DNA of 58,372 bases, taken from the NCBI GenBank assembly GCA_016789725.1, contig JAEUQN010000023.1:1-58372 (forward strand). The letters run 5' to 3'. Positions 35,577 through 44,117 of the stretch are shown piece by piece. The position numbers and the translations under genes were made by a program. Position 1 is the stretch's first letter. Each line of letters starts with the position of its first letter. The notes beneath the pieces were generated by a model, which was given only the letters and a program-made list of their open reading frames with translations, did no database searches and was not told the DNA's origin. The DNA comes from Blastocatellia bacterium. GTDB lineage: Bacteria > Acidobacteriota > Blastocatellia > RBC074.

Positions 35577-36932
35577 ATGCAACGACGTGAATTCATCAAA
35601 TCCAGCACGGCTGCCGTCACGACGACAGCGGTTTCGTACAACAAAATCCTCGGCGCGAATGATCGCGTGCGCATTGGACTGATCGGCTGCGGTGGCCGTG
35701 GGACGCAAGTCGCCAATCTGATGCGGAAGGTTCCAAATGTCGAATACAACGCTTTATGCGATGTGTTCCTGCCCAATGCGGAAGGCGCGAAACGTTGGGC
35801 AGGCAATGACGCCAGAACGTTTCAGGACTTTCGCAAAGTGCTCGATCTCAAAGACGTAGATGCCGTTCACCTCGCGCCGCCCGATCACTGGCACGCGATT
35901 CCGAGCGTGATGGCTTGTGCGGCGGGCAAAGATGTCTACGTCGAAAAACCGCTGGCCTACACCATCAAAGAAGGCCGTGCCATCGTCGAAGCAGCCCGCA
36001 AATATAACCGCGTCGTGCAAACCGGAATGCAACACCGCTCCGCACCGCATTACCGCGAAGTCCAGGACATCATTCAATCCGGCAAAATTGGCGAAGTCCG
36101 GTTCGTGCGCGTGTGGAATTACAGCAACCTCACGCCGTACGGCATCGGCAAAACGCCGGACGAACCTGTCCCCGATGGTTTGGATTGGGATTTGTACTGT
36201 GGCCCTGCACCGAAAGTGCCATACAACCGCCTGCGCCATTTGCGCAATTACCGCTGGTTTCGCGCGTTCGCGGGCGGCACGATTACTGACTTCGGCACGC
36301 ATCGCTTTGACACCGTGCATCAGGTAATGGGTAAGGACGCACCGAAAACGATTACGGCGACGGGCGGGCGCTTTTCCAATCAGGATATGGGCGAGATGCC
36401 GGACGTGATGCAGGTGACGTACGAATATCCGGGCTTTGTGATGAGCTACGAAGCGCTGAATATCAACGGGATGGGAATGGGTGTGCGTTCGGCGGGCTTG
36501 AATTATTATGGCGCACGCGGCAGCGTGGATCGGCCAAACGGCGAAGCCTATCACGGCACCAACGGGACAATTTTATGTGACCGCATCGGCTACGAAGTCT
36601 TTCCTGAACCAGCCCCAGTGCGCCGCCGCGACGGCACGCAGGATATGAACAATCCGATTGAAGGCTTTCGCACCGAAGCCAAACGAGTGCAGGGCCGCGA
36701 TACCACAGATTTGCACTGCGCGAATTTCATTGAGTGTATTCGATCACGCAAAGCTCCGATTGCCGAACCGGAAATCGGCCATCGCTCGACCACGATTGCG
36801 CACCTCGGTAACATCGCATTCAAGACAGGCAAGCGATTGGTGTGGGATGGGAAGAAAGAAGATTTTGTGAATCAACCCGAAGCCTCCAAGCTGCTGAGTC
36901 GCAAGGCGCGCAAACCGTGGGATTTGATTTGA
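35577..36932 (+). CDS. Gfo/Idh/MocA oxidoreductase with Tat-type signal
   Basis: A 451-residue NAD(P)-dependent oxidoreductase. The N-terminus MQRREFIKSSTAAVTTTAV resembles a twin-arginine signal, as in many planctomycete and acidobacterial relatives that act on sugars outside the cytoplasm. The Rossmann motif GCGGRG is at 37-42, the diagnostic EKP is at 123-125, and the catalytic-domain segment DFGTHRFDTVHQVMG follows. NHCANF-like and NLG-type sequences close the protein. It starts eight bases after the RraA-like gene. The reaction is probably oxidation or epimerisation of a sugar alcohol or amino sugar. Substrate cannot be specified. A terminator hairpin follows the stop. Confidence 0.9.
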   Translation: MQRREFIKSSTAAVTTTAVSYNKILGANDRVRIGLIGCGGRGTQVANLMRKVPNVEYNALCDVFLPNAEGAKRWAGNDARTFQDFRKVLDLKDVDAVHLAPPDHWHAIPSVMACAAGKDVYVEKPLAYTIKEGRAIVEAARKYNRVVQTGMQHRSAPHYREVQDIIQSGKIGEVRFVRVWNYSNLTPYGIGKTPDEPVPDGLDWDLYCGPAPKVPYNRLRHLRNYRWFRAFAGGTITDFGTHRFDTVHQVMGKDAPKTITATGGRFSNQDMGEMPDVMQVTYEYPGFVMSYEALNINGMGMGVRSAGLNYYGARGSVDRPNGEAYHGTNGTILCDRIGYEVFPEPAPVRRRDGTQDMNNPIEGFRTEAKRVQGRDTTDLHCANFIECIRSRKAPIAEPEIGHRSTTIAHLGNIAFKTGKRLVWDGKKEDFVNQPEASKLLSRKARKPWDLI

Positions 36933-36957
36933 TGGGTTGTTATCAGGCAGGAAAACG

Positions 36958-36995
36958 GAGGGCAGGAAGAATCGTCTTTTTCCTGCCCTCTTTTT
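36958..36995 (+). terminator. Intrinsic terminator after the GMC-RraA-Gfo/Idh operon
   Basis: GAGGGCAGGAA (36958-36968) pairs perfectly with 36980-36990, with an 11-base loop, followed by five T residues. It lies 25 bases after the Gfo/Idh stop and just beyond the convergent S9 gene stop. Confidence 0.85.
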
Positions 36996-37002
36996 CGTGT
37001 CG

Positions 37003-39972
37003 TTAGTTTTGACCGTTATTCAGCGGCGTCACATCCGGTTCCGGTTTGGCCCGTTCTTCCAGATGCTCCTTCAATTTCAGATGTGGCACGCCGTCTTTCC
37101 ACCATTGCGGCGCGGGTTTGCCCATCAGGTGATGATCGAAGAATTCCTTCATCCGCACGGCGTAATCGCGCATGTTTGCGGGGACACGCAGGCCGTGATT
37201 TTCGCCTTTGTATTGCAACATTACGACCGGTTTTTGCAGGCGACGAAGTTGATTGAAATACTCAATGCCCTGCGTGAAATCCACCGCGCCGTCTTTGTCG
37301 TTGTGCAGGATGATAAGCGGCGTTTTGACGTTCTTCGCGTGAAAGACCGGCGAATTGCGAATGTAGGCTTCGGGATTGTCTACCGGGCTGGTAGTAAAGC
37401 GGCCTTGACTGCTTTCAAAAATCGCCATATTGCCGCCGCCGGAATTCCAATACACCAGGTTGTACATTGAAATCATATCGGTCAGCGGTGCGCCCGCAAT
37501 CGCGGCTTTGAAAGCGTCGGATTGCGTCACCATAAAAGCTGTTTGGTAGCCGCCCCACGAATGCCCGTGCAGCGCGACTTTGTCTTTGTCTACGACGCCC
37601 GTTGCAATCGCGGCTTGCAAGCCGGGCAGAATGCACCACACGGCGGACATCCCCGGATCATTGATTTTGTACGTGATATCCGGCTCGAACACGGCGTAAC
37701 CGTTGCTGGTGTACAGCGATTTATTGAAGCCTGAAAATGTCGGCGCAACATAGCCGTTCAAGCCTTGCGACCGCTTTTCGTAAATGTAAACAATGGTCGG
37801 ATAGCTTTTGCCCGGTTGATAATTTGCGGGCAGGTACAACGCGCCTTGCAGCTTGTCGCCTTTGGCTGATGTGTAATCTACTAACTTCGATCCCGATGAC
37901 CAGAAGAAATCTTTTTGCTGCGGATTCGCGTTCGTCAGCTTTTGTCCATTGGCGAGCGACGCATCGGCTAAAAAGTAAGTTGGCGATTCGTCAAACGTGT
38001 CGCGCGAATAGAGATAACTGTCGGCCTTCTTCGCCTTCATCAATGCGCCGTAACTCGCATCATCCCACATCAACATCTTGGTGCCGGGTTTGCCTGCTTC
38101 AAGCCGCGCGATCCCCGCTTTTTTGGTCCATTCGCCGTACGCACGCAGGTACATCGGTTGCGTCAGATCAATACCTTTTTCTTCGGGATCAAGGCGGAAC
38201 CGGGTTTGGTAACGAATCTTGTCTTTCTTGCCGTTGACCGTCAGGTTGATGGCGTTGCCGCCTTTCGCGGGAACTTGCCAAATGTCCCAATCGTCAGTGA
38301 GCAACACGAACTTACTGTCTTTTGTCCAACCAAGCGGAAAGATGGGCGGCTTCACGACGTTATGATCGTCTTCCGTGTCCCAAAACGATGTCGGGATTTT
38401 CGCGGTGATGTTGGTGGATTGATTTGACGCGAGGTCATATGTGAAGAAATGTCCGTCTTCGAAATACAGCATCTGCGTGCCGTCAGGCGAAGCACCAAAC
38501 GCATTGCGGTTTTTCTTTAATGCAAGTTTGCGTGCGCCGGTTTTCAAATCCACAACGTAAACATCCTGATAACGACGCCCGTCCAGGTTGCCCATCATTT
38601 CGTATTCGCGTGTATCGAGGCCGATGCCGTATTGCTGTTTCGGCGCGGCGTTAACCGTACGCAAAGCTTCATCCGCGAGGCGAATGAATTTCTTTTCGGC
38701 GACGCGATATGTCGCAAGGTAGCTGAAATTCTTGTCACGGGGTTCTTCCACCTGTTGCTGCGATTGCAGTCGCTTGTCCTGCCAATGCCACAAGACGAGG
38801 TCGGGTTTTTCTGGTTCGTCCTGATTGCGTCGCGCCATCATTGCGGCGGGATTCGGTGCAGCTTGCTCTTCGCCTTCTTTCGTTGGCGGAGTCGCGCCAG
38901 GTTTTTTCCTTTTGACTTCGTGTAGTCCGAACATTACCGCGCTCATATCTTCCGTCCACGAAGGGCTGCGGTTCGGGCTGATGGTCAGGCCAGCAGGGAA
39001 GTCTTTGTCATCTTTCGGGTTGAAAGTGACTTTCTGCGGCGAACCACTTGTGAAGTTGAACGCGACAACGCTGTAAAGTTTGTCTTCAAAACCTTTGTCT
39101 TCGACGCCTTTGACGGCTGCGAGTCCTTCACCTTTTTCTGTCCAGTTGAGGCCACGATAGATCGCTTTGTCGCTGTCGAGCGGCAGCACTGCGCCGTTGC
39201 TCATATTGCGCACTTGAATGCCGTTGCCGCTCTTTTCATTCGCATCAATTGTCCACGCGAGCCAGCTTCCTTTTTTGTCAAAGGCGAAATCCGCGACGTT
39301 GCCAACGTTGAGTTCGTTGCCCGAAGCGAGTTCGCGCAGAATCAAATCGGAACCTGTCGCACGTTCGGGCGGAGTCGCGCCACCGGGAGCCGCGCCCGCT
39401 GCCGCCGGAGGCATTGCGGGGCCTGCGTCTGCGCCGTATTTATGCAGTGCGATCCACGCGGAATTCTCGCCGGAAAAGGCAAAGCGGCGCACCTTTTCGA
39501 TCTCAACCTTCTTTTCAGTTTCTAGTTCGATGACCGTCACTTTGTTTTGCAATGGCTTGCGTTCTTTGCGCAATCGCTTGCCGTCCTTGAAGGTCGGCGA
39601 AACGCTGAACGCGAACCATTTGCCATCGTCCGAAAATGCAACATCGCTCGCCCCAAAGCTCAAACCAGGAGGGCCGCCGAAGCCTTGTGATTCGCCCGTC
39701 GGAAAGCGCCATTCCTTGCCATCCTTGTTGCGGCGCAATACGACTTCGCTGTCGCCTTCGTTCGGCACCAGCTTATGCGCGAACCATTGGCCGTCATTGG
39801 AAATGGTGGGCGATGAAACGCGCTTCCAGCCGAGCGCATCCTTGAATTCCAACGGACGCGGTGCTTTGGCGACCTCTTGTTTTTCGGGCGCTTTGGCGGC
39901 TTGTTGCGCCAGAATGGGATTGAGTGCGAGTGCGAGTGCGAAGAGGTGAAAAACGACGCGATGCAACTTCAT
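37003..39972 (-). CDS. Secreted S9 prolyl oligopeptidase-family peptidase
   Basis: A 989-residue exported peptidase. ATG 39972 is preceded by AGGAGG at good spacing and followed by a signal peptide (VVFHLFALALALNPILA). Residues to about 680 form a beta-propeller with repeats such as SNDGQWFAHKL and SDDGKWFAFSV, including an insert rich in proline and glycine near 195-210. The catalytic domain is near the end: nucleophile elbow VALHGHSWGGYQTAFMV, aspartate in HNDKDGAVDFTQGIEY, and histidine in QYKGENHGL. This is the family of prolyl oligopeptidase, DPP-IV and acyl-aminoacyl peptidase. It resembles the frameshifted S9 gene at 30.4 kb only at family level. Its job is likely peptide digestion outside the cell. 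Confidence 0.93.
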   Translation of the reverse strand: MKLHRVVFHLFALALALNPILAQQAAKAPEKQEVAKAPRPLEFKDALGWKRVSSPTISNDGQWFAHKLVPNEGDSEVVLRRNKDGKEWRFPTGESQGFGGPPGLSFGASDVAFSDDGKWFAFSVSPTFKDGKRLRKERKPLQNKVTVIELETEKKVEIEKVRRFAFSGENSAWIALHKYGADAGPAMPPAAAGAAPGGATPPERATGSDLILRELASGNELNVGNVADFAFDKKGSWLAWTIDANEKSGNGIQVRNMSNGAVLPLDSDKAIYRGLNWTEKGEGLAAVKGVEDKGFEDKLYSVVAFNFTSGSPQKVTFNPKDDKDFPAGLTISPNRSPSWTEDMSAVMFGLHEVKRKKPGATPPTKEGEEQAAPNPAAMMARRNQDEPEKPDLVLWHWQDKRLQSQQQVEEPRDKNFSYLATYRVAEKKFIRLADEALRTVNAAPKQQYGIGLDTREYEMMGNLDGRRYQDVYVVDLKTGARKLALKKNRNAFGASPDGTQMLYFEDGHFFTYDLASNQSTNITAKIPTSFWDTEDDHNVVKPPIFPLGWTKDSKFVLLTDDWDIWQVPAKGGNAINLTVNGKKDKIRYQTRFRLDPEEKGIDLTQPMYLRAYGEWTKKAGIARLEAGKPGTKMLMWDDASYGALMKAKKADSYLYSRDTFDESPTYFLADASLANGQKLTNANPQQKDFFWSSGSKLVDYTSAKGDKLQGALYLPANYQPGKSYPTIVYIYEKRSQGLNGYVAPTFSGFNKSLYTSNGYAVFEPDITYKINDPGMSAVWCILPGLQAAIATGVVDKDKVALHGHSWGGYQTAFMVTQSDAFKAAIAGAPLTDMISMYNLVYWNSGGGNMAIFESSQGRFTTSPVDNPEAYIRNSPVFHAKNVKTPLIILHNDKDGAVDFTQGIEYFNQLRRLQKPVVMLQYKGENHGLRVPANMRDYAVRMKEFFDHHLMGKPAPQWWKDGVPHLKLKEHLEERAKPEPDVTPLNNGQN

Positions 39973-40239
39973 GAAGGGTGCCTCCTGTGGCGAATGGTTC
40001 GGATTGACTCGGACTTGAGCCAGATGAAAAAAAGACCAGAAGGCGCATTGTCGCCCAGGATGAGGAAGTCGTCAATTTGAAGCGAGACAAATCCTGTTCG
40101 CAGCAGGGATCAGAAGGCAAGCACCGTCTTGACGCGCTTCGTAAACTGGAACATGATCTCGCCATCAAACTTGTCCGGCCTGCTCCACTCTTCGTGCCGG
40201 ATACGCTCAAACAAGGTTTTAGAACAAGGATTTTAGATT

Positions 40240-40584
40240 ATGGCGAAAGTAATCCTGCTCGTCTTATTCTTTACGCTAACGCCTCTCGGTTTTCCTCAAA
40301 AGGCCGCGAAACGAGTAGCGAACAAAACGCTTGAGGGCGTCACCATCAGCAAGAACACGGCCACGCTGAAACCGGGCTATGAGTTCGTCCAGGAATCGGA
40401 AGGCGTGCTTTCGGTGAAGCATAAGAAAAAGAAAAAGAAGAAAGATCTGTCGGGGACGATCAAATGCGGTTGTGCCGGGGAAGGTAGTTGCAGTCTCACC
40501 ACCTATGGTGATCATCAGGCCCTGTGTAGCGGCAATTGTGGCGATTGCACGATGCTCGTCGAAGTCCCCAAGAAAATCCAATAG
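40240..40584 (+). CDS. Small secreted Cys-rich protein, first of a tandem pair
   Basis: A 114-residue protein with a signal peptide (MAKVILLVLFFTLTPLGFPQ). A conserved block follows (EGVTISKNTATLKPGYEFVQ), then a seven-lysine run (KHKKKKKKKD), and a Cys-rich end with CGCAGEGSCSL and CSGNCGDCTMLVEV: six cysteines spaced C-x-C-x5-C, then a gap and C-x3-C-x2-C. AAGGA lies nine bases before the ATG. The following gene (40619) has the same plan, so the two are duplicates. The cysteine spacing could bind metal or form disulfides. I do not recognise the family, and no processing enzyme lies nearby. The pair stands alone between convergent genes. Confidence 0.75.
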   Translation: MAKVILLVLFFTLTPLGFPQKAAKRVANKTLEGVTISKNTATLKPGYEFVQESEGVLSVKHKKKKKKKDLSGTIKCGCAGEGSCSLTTYGDHQALCSGNCGDCTMLVEVPKKIQ

Positions 40585-40618
40585 GGGTTGGCTTTGCAAG
40601 TCGTAAGGAGTTATAACG

Positions 40619-40996
40619 ATGCGATATTTCCTCGTGATTCTATTGTTGCTCTCCATCAGCACGGGCGTATTTCCACAACCTGCCAAACAACGAAAAACGG
40701 CAAAAGCCCCGGAAGGCGTCGTTTTGAGCGGCAATCGTGCCCGGGTCAAGTCCGGCTATGAGTTCGTCCAGACTTCGGATAATGTGGTGGTGGCGCGCAA
40801 AAAAAAGAAGAAAAATCCGAAACCACCTGACACCCCCAAAGACCCCGATATTGAAACGGCATCCTTCCGGTGTAGCTGTCAATCAGGCGGAGGTAGTTGC
40901 AAGGTCGTGACCAATGGAGAGTCATTATTTTGTGACAACGACTCCTGCACGGATTGTGGTCTGGTTGTCACAAAAAGTATTGGTGTTATTCGATAA
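40619..40996 (+). CDS. Small secreted Cys-rich protein, second of a tandem pair
   Basis: A 125-residue paralogue of the preceding gene, 34 bp downstream with its own strong AAGGAG. Signal peptide MRYFLVILLLLSISTGVFPQ, then EGVVLSGNRARVKSGYEFVQ, a lysine-rich stretch (ARKKKKKN), a proline-rich spacer (KPPDTPKDPD) absent from the first copy, and the Cys-rich end CSCQSGGGSCKV with CDNDSCTDCGLVV. The cysteine pattern C-x-C-x6-C, then C-x4-C-x2-C, matches the first copy with small length changes. Both copies share the GYEFVQ block. An intrinsic terminator follows the stop. Function unknown; the conserved Cys pattern in two diverged copies shows the protein is selected. Confidence 0.75.
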   Translation: MRYFLVILLLLSISTGVFPQPAKQRKTAKAPEGVVLSGNRARVKSGYEFVQTSDNVVVARKKKKKNPKPPDTPKDPDIETASFRCSCQSGGGSCKVVTNGESLFCDNDSCTDCGLVVTKSIGVIR

Positions 40997-40998
40997 GG

Positions 40999-41044
40999 CA
41001 GAGGAAGAGTGCGAATGGCTGCGCGACTCTTCCTCTGTTTTTTT
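40999..41044 (+). terminator. Intrinsic terminator after the Cys-rich gene pair
   Basis: CAGAGGAAGAGT (40999-41010) pairs with 41026-41037 around a 15-base loop, followed by seven T residues (41038-41044). It begins right after the stop of the second Cys-rich gene and overlaps the last codons of the convergent VWA gene by two bases. Confidence 0.9.
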
Positions 41045-42674
41045 AGCGCGCGTAATACCCGTTTTTGGTTCGCGCCATAGCACCCGGTTGACTGACGCTC
41101 AGCTTGATGGCTCGCCATTCTTTTTTCGGCGTTGGTGAACCATCGTCGAGACTGGATGAATACGCCAGGCTGTACAACGTTTTGAGTTCGGCGGCAACGC
41201 GATCATAAACGCCGTTGAGGTCTTCGATGTTGGCGACATGAAAAAGCAATCCGCCGGAACGTTCGGCCACTTGCGAAAGCTGTTTGCGTGCGATGGCGTA
41301 ATGTTTGTGTTCGTCCTGATTGCCGCGTCGCCTGACGACCATTTCGTATTCGGTGTCGAGATACATCGGATAAATCGTGACGTCCTCTTCAGCCACGCGC
41401 GCGAGCATTTCATCGAAGGAATATTTTGTGTCGTATTCTTCGGGGTCCATAATCGTATTGTCTACGCCGTCCGTCAGCACGACTATCGCATTCCGCGAAC
41501 CTTGCGCTTGCTTGAATAAATCCAACGCACTCCACATCGCATCGTAATAGCGCGTGCCGCTCGACGGGATTTTCAAATCGCCGATGAGCTTCTTGAGCTG
41601 TTTTTTGTCGGAGATGAACGAAGTTTTCAAATAGAAACGGCGCGCGAATGCTGCGACTGCGACGCGATCATTCGGACCGAGCGAATCCACGAATTTTTTG
41701 GCAGCATCTTTCATCACGTCTTTTTTCTTTTCCGTGCTGCCGCTGAAATCCAACAACAGAACCAGATTGATCGGCGCGGTCACCGGCGAGAAATGTGTGA
41801 TCTCCTGCTTGACGTTGTTTTCGTAAAGCGTGAAATCATCTTTGGTCAACGTGACGATTGGCTTGCCATCCACACTAACAGCCTTGGCATTGAGGTTGAT
41901 GAGTTTGGTGTCAATGACAATGTCGCCACGGATGGATGCTTCTGTGTTGAATGTCGCTGGCGGCGGTGCATCGGTTGATTCCAGCGATGGCGCATTTGAT
42001 TGTTCCGGCGTTGCCGTCGGCGCATCTGCAATCACCGACGCATCGCCAGCCTTGATTTCTGCGGGCTTGGTCGAATTCGCAAAGATCGGATCATCCTTTG
42101 AAAGTGCGACGCCCGGATTGTTTTTGTCAGAGGAGGCAATGACCGTTCGACTTTTGCTGCCCGTCAAATCGTCGAGGCCGAAATCGCTCAGAATGGATTG
42201 CCCGTTGTTGTGCTTTTCGACGAATTTTGCCAATTGGATCGGATTGAGCTTAACGGTCAGGACAACCGCGTTGTCGGGCTGAAGTGACGTAATCATCACC
42301 TGATAATCCTTGCCGACCTCTTTGGCATAAAGATAGGTGCGCTGCAATTGCTTGCGCGAATAAAACCGAATCATCGGTGTCCAACTTGTATCGAACGATT
42401 TGAAAACCGATTCAAAGCCGGAGTCCTGAATGGTCTCTGTAAAGTTCTGTTCTTTGAAGATGGCAACCTTCAGCCCCTTGACCGCGCCTTTTGTATAAAT
42501 CCGCGCGCCAAAACTGGCGAGGCCAATCACAAACGGCAAACGCATTTGTTTGGCGTTGTAGCGTTTCTTCAAATGATTGACCATCATTTTGTACGGATCA
42601 GGTTTGGCGGCAACCGTCGCAGTCAGGAAGGATGCAATGATAATGACGACGAAGGAACGGGCAAATGTCTTCAT
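41043..42674 (-). CDS. Secreted VWA-domain protein (TIGR03436-like) with DUF4252-like N-terminus
   Basis: A 543-residue exported protein. After a signal peptide (FVVIIIASFLTATVAA), residues about 28-160 (GLKVAIFKEQNFTETI, KDYQVMITSLQPDNAVVL, PIQLAKFVEKH) resemble the DUF4252 protein encoded next door. A variable linker rich in alanine, serine and proline follows. The C-terminal half starts with LINLNAKAVSVDG and LTKDDFTLYENN, the acidobacterial VWFA-associated lead-in, and then the VWA domain with an intact MIDAS, DFSGS (D309, S311, S313), and VVLTDGVDN. VWA domains bind proteins through a metal ion. Likely a periplasmic or surface adhesion or scaffold protein. It is the last of a sigma / anti-sigma-like / DUF4252 / VWA run on the minus strand. 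Confidence 0.88.
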   Translation of the reverse strand: MKTFARSFVVIIIASFLTATVAAKPDPYKMMVNHLKKRYNAKQMRLPFVIGLASFGARIYTKGAVKGLKVAIFKEQNFTETIQDSGFESVFKSFDTSWTPMIRFYSRKQLQRTYLYAKEVGKDYQVMITSLQPDNAVVLTVKLNPIQLAKFVEKHNNGQSILSDFGLDDLTGSKSRTVIASSDKNNPGVALSKDDPIFANSTKPAEIKAGDASVIADAPTATPEQSNAPSLESTDAPPPATFNTEASIRGDIVIDTKLINLNAKAVSVDGKPIVTLTKDDFTLYENNVKQEITHFSPVTAPINLVLLLDFSGSTEKKKDVMKDAAKKFVDSLGPNDRVAVAAFARRFYLKTSFISDKKQLKKLIGDLKIPSSGTRYYDAMWSALDLFKQAQGSRNAIVVLTDGVDNTIMDPEEYDTKYSFDEMLARVAEEDVTIYPMYLDTEYEMVVRRRGNQDEHKHYAIARKQLSQVAERSGGLLFHVANIEDLNGVYDRVAAELKTLYSLAYSSSLDDGSPTPKKEWRAIKLSVSQPGAMARTKNGYYAR

Positions 42675-42704
42675 AGCTACCTCTATTTTGAGTTTGGAGA
42701 AGTC

Positions 42705-42750
42705 TGACTTTCCTGGACTTTCCTGGACTTGACTAGACTTTCCTGGACTT
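42705..42750. repeat. Three-copy direct repeat before the VWA gene
   Basis: GACTTTCCTG occurs three times (starting near 42705, 42716 and 42736), with a partial fourth, between the VWA and DUF4252 genes. No complementary arm was found, so this may be half of one of the hairpin elements seen elsewhere, or a slippage product. Confidence 0.55.
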
Positions 42751-42752
42751 CC

Positions 42753-43430
42753 TTAATTTTGATCCGGCTTTTTCTCTTCGGTTTTCTCTTTGGTCTTTTT
42801 CTTTACGATGCCTAAGCCTTCGAGTTCCAGATCGGGAATATTAAATTTGCCGCTCAGGTCTCGAATTTTGGCGATGTCGAAGGTGCCGATAATGTTGATG
42901 ACGGCGAGATGTTCTTTTTCTGCGGCAATGATGGCGACGCCGAGCAGGTTGTCGTTTTCATCGGTCATAATCGAAACCTCGACGTTGAGCATGTCTTTTT
43001 TCTTGCTGCGCACACCGGCCAGCCGAATCCAGTTCGGATTGTTGTCAATCTGCGTTTTCAGCATTTGATAATCAGCAGGCTGATACTCGCCTTCTTTTTC
43101 AAACTCGAAGATTTTGACCGTGATGCCTTCAATGCCGGAGATTAGCTCTTTGATGGCCTTTTCGTCGGGGTTGTCATTCTTGAAAAACTTCTCGGCCAGC
43201 CGCAACGTGCGCCGATCCACATTGACATCAATCACCGAGGCGGCTTTGTCTTCGAGCGCCGCCAGATGGCTGACATCAATGCGAGCTTTGGCGTATTGCG
43301 GATTGGGTGCGAAGTTCGATTGCCCGAATGAAATCGCTGTCGCGCAAAGTATGAATAGGGTGGGCAACAAGACCTGGCGCACGATGGCGGCAATGTTGGT
43401 GATAAATTGAAAGAGGATGAATGGTTTCAT
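42753..43430 (-). CDS. DUF4252 secreted protein
   Basis: A 225-residue exported protein with a hydrophobic N-terminal segment (VLLPTLFILCATAISFGQ) and an upstream GGAGAACC before ATG 43430. It fits DUF4252: IDVSHLAALEDKAASVIDVN, LRLAEKFFKND, an ISGIEGITVKIFEFEK segment, and a strand pair ending AEKEHLAVINIIGTFDI. The C-terminus is a lysine- and glutamate-rich tail (KKKTKEKTEEKKPDQN). DUF4252 proteins have no assigned biochemistry and are often located in sigma-factor clusters in Acidobacteria and Bacteroidetes. It lies between an anti-sigma-like membrane protein and the VWA protein, all on the same strand. Its core resembles the N-terminal part of that VWA protein, suggesting a shared ancestral domain. 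Confidence 0.85.
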   Translation of the reverse strand: MKPFILFQFITNIAAIVRQVLLPTLFILCATAISFGQSNFAPNPQYAKARIDVSHLAALEDKAASVIDVNVDRRTLRLAEKFFKNDNPDEKAIKELISGIEGITVKIFEFEKEGEYQPADYQMLKTQIDNNPNWIRLAGVRSKKKDMLNVEVSIMTDENDNLLGVAIIAAEKEHLAVINIIGTFDIAKIRDLSGKFNIPDLELEGLGIVKKKTKEKTEEKKPDQN

Positions 43431-43560
43431 GATGGTTCTCCGCTTGTGTCACGCAAACTGTCCGCTTGCGTCGTTCAAATAAGTACGATTGGAATAAAAA
43501 TTACTGCGTGAAATATCGTTTTTAAGAAATAGATTTTCCGAAACAGTTTGCGCTGCCGTC

Positions 43561-44100
43561 TTAATTCGTGTCCGTCTGAACACGTTTGGCAATTAAATTG
43601 AGCTTCTCGCTCGTGACTTGCAGGGCGTATAAAACCTTTTCCTTGGCGGCTTCGCCTTCGGCCTCCAATGATTTTCTCGGCGTGCGCTTTGGCCTATGGT
43701 TGGCGAAATGTGCTTTGGGCGCGGGCGCATTGGATTGCTTGACGGTCTGTGGCGCGGGCGCTGATGGTATGACTTGCGGCGCTGGTTCAATGGATGGCGT
43801 GACCGTTGGCGTGACCGTTGGTGTTGTTTTTACGACATCGTCATTACTGGTTGTCGTGCGGGCGCTCAGCCAGATTCCAACTCCCAGCGCCAGCAATGCC
43901 ATGGCGGCTATCGCGGCATATCGCAACCGGGTGACGGAAAAGATCGTCGCTTTGGCCGCTGCGTTTGGCATTCTTTCCGGCATTGCTTCCGGCAGCACGA
44001 GCGGGCGCGGTTGATAGCGGAATTCGCTCAGCAACGATTCGAGCTGTTGAATCTCCTCGTCCGGCTCGCCTGATTGGTCCCATAAGTAGTTGTCGTTCAT
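43561..44100 (-). CDS. Putative membrane anti-sigma factor (acidobacterial type)
   Basis: A 179-residue single-pass membrane protein; ATG 44100 is preferred to 44115. The first 30 residues, NDNYLWDQSGEPDEEIQQLE and then SEFRYQPRPL, are typical of small proteins encoded right after ECF sigma genes in Acidobacteria. The membrane helix is YAAIAAMALLALGVGIWL (about residues 60-78). The periplasmic part is proline-, threonine- and lysine-rich (TPTVTPTVTPSIEP, PKRTPRKSLEAEG) and ends in a helix. There is no zinc-finger motif, so sigma binding would be through the N-terminal helix. It starts 18 bases after the sigma stop, so both are in one operon. The anti-sigma role rests on position and size. Confidence 0.72.
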   Translation of the reverse strand: MNDNYLWDQSGEPDEEIQQLESLLSEFRYQPRPLVLPEAMPERMPNAAAKATIFSVTRLRYAAIAAMALLALGVGIWLSARTTTSNDDVVKTTPTVTPTVTPSIEPAPQVIPSAPAPQTVKQSNAPAPKAHFANHRPKRTPRKSLEAEGEAAKEKVLYALQVTSEKLNLIAKRVQTDTN

Positions 44101-44117
44101 ATGTCTCTCTCGCAAAA

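Noticed and set aside
36937..37470. 177-codon frame antisense to the second S9 peptidase
   Set aside because: It overlaps a terminator and the conserved catalytic region on the other strand and shows no domain.
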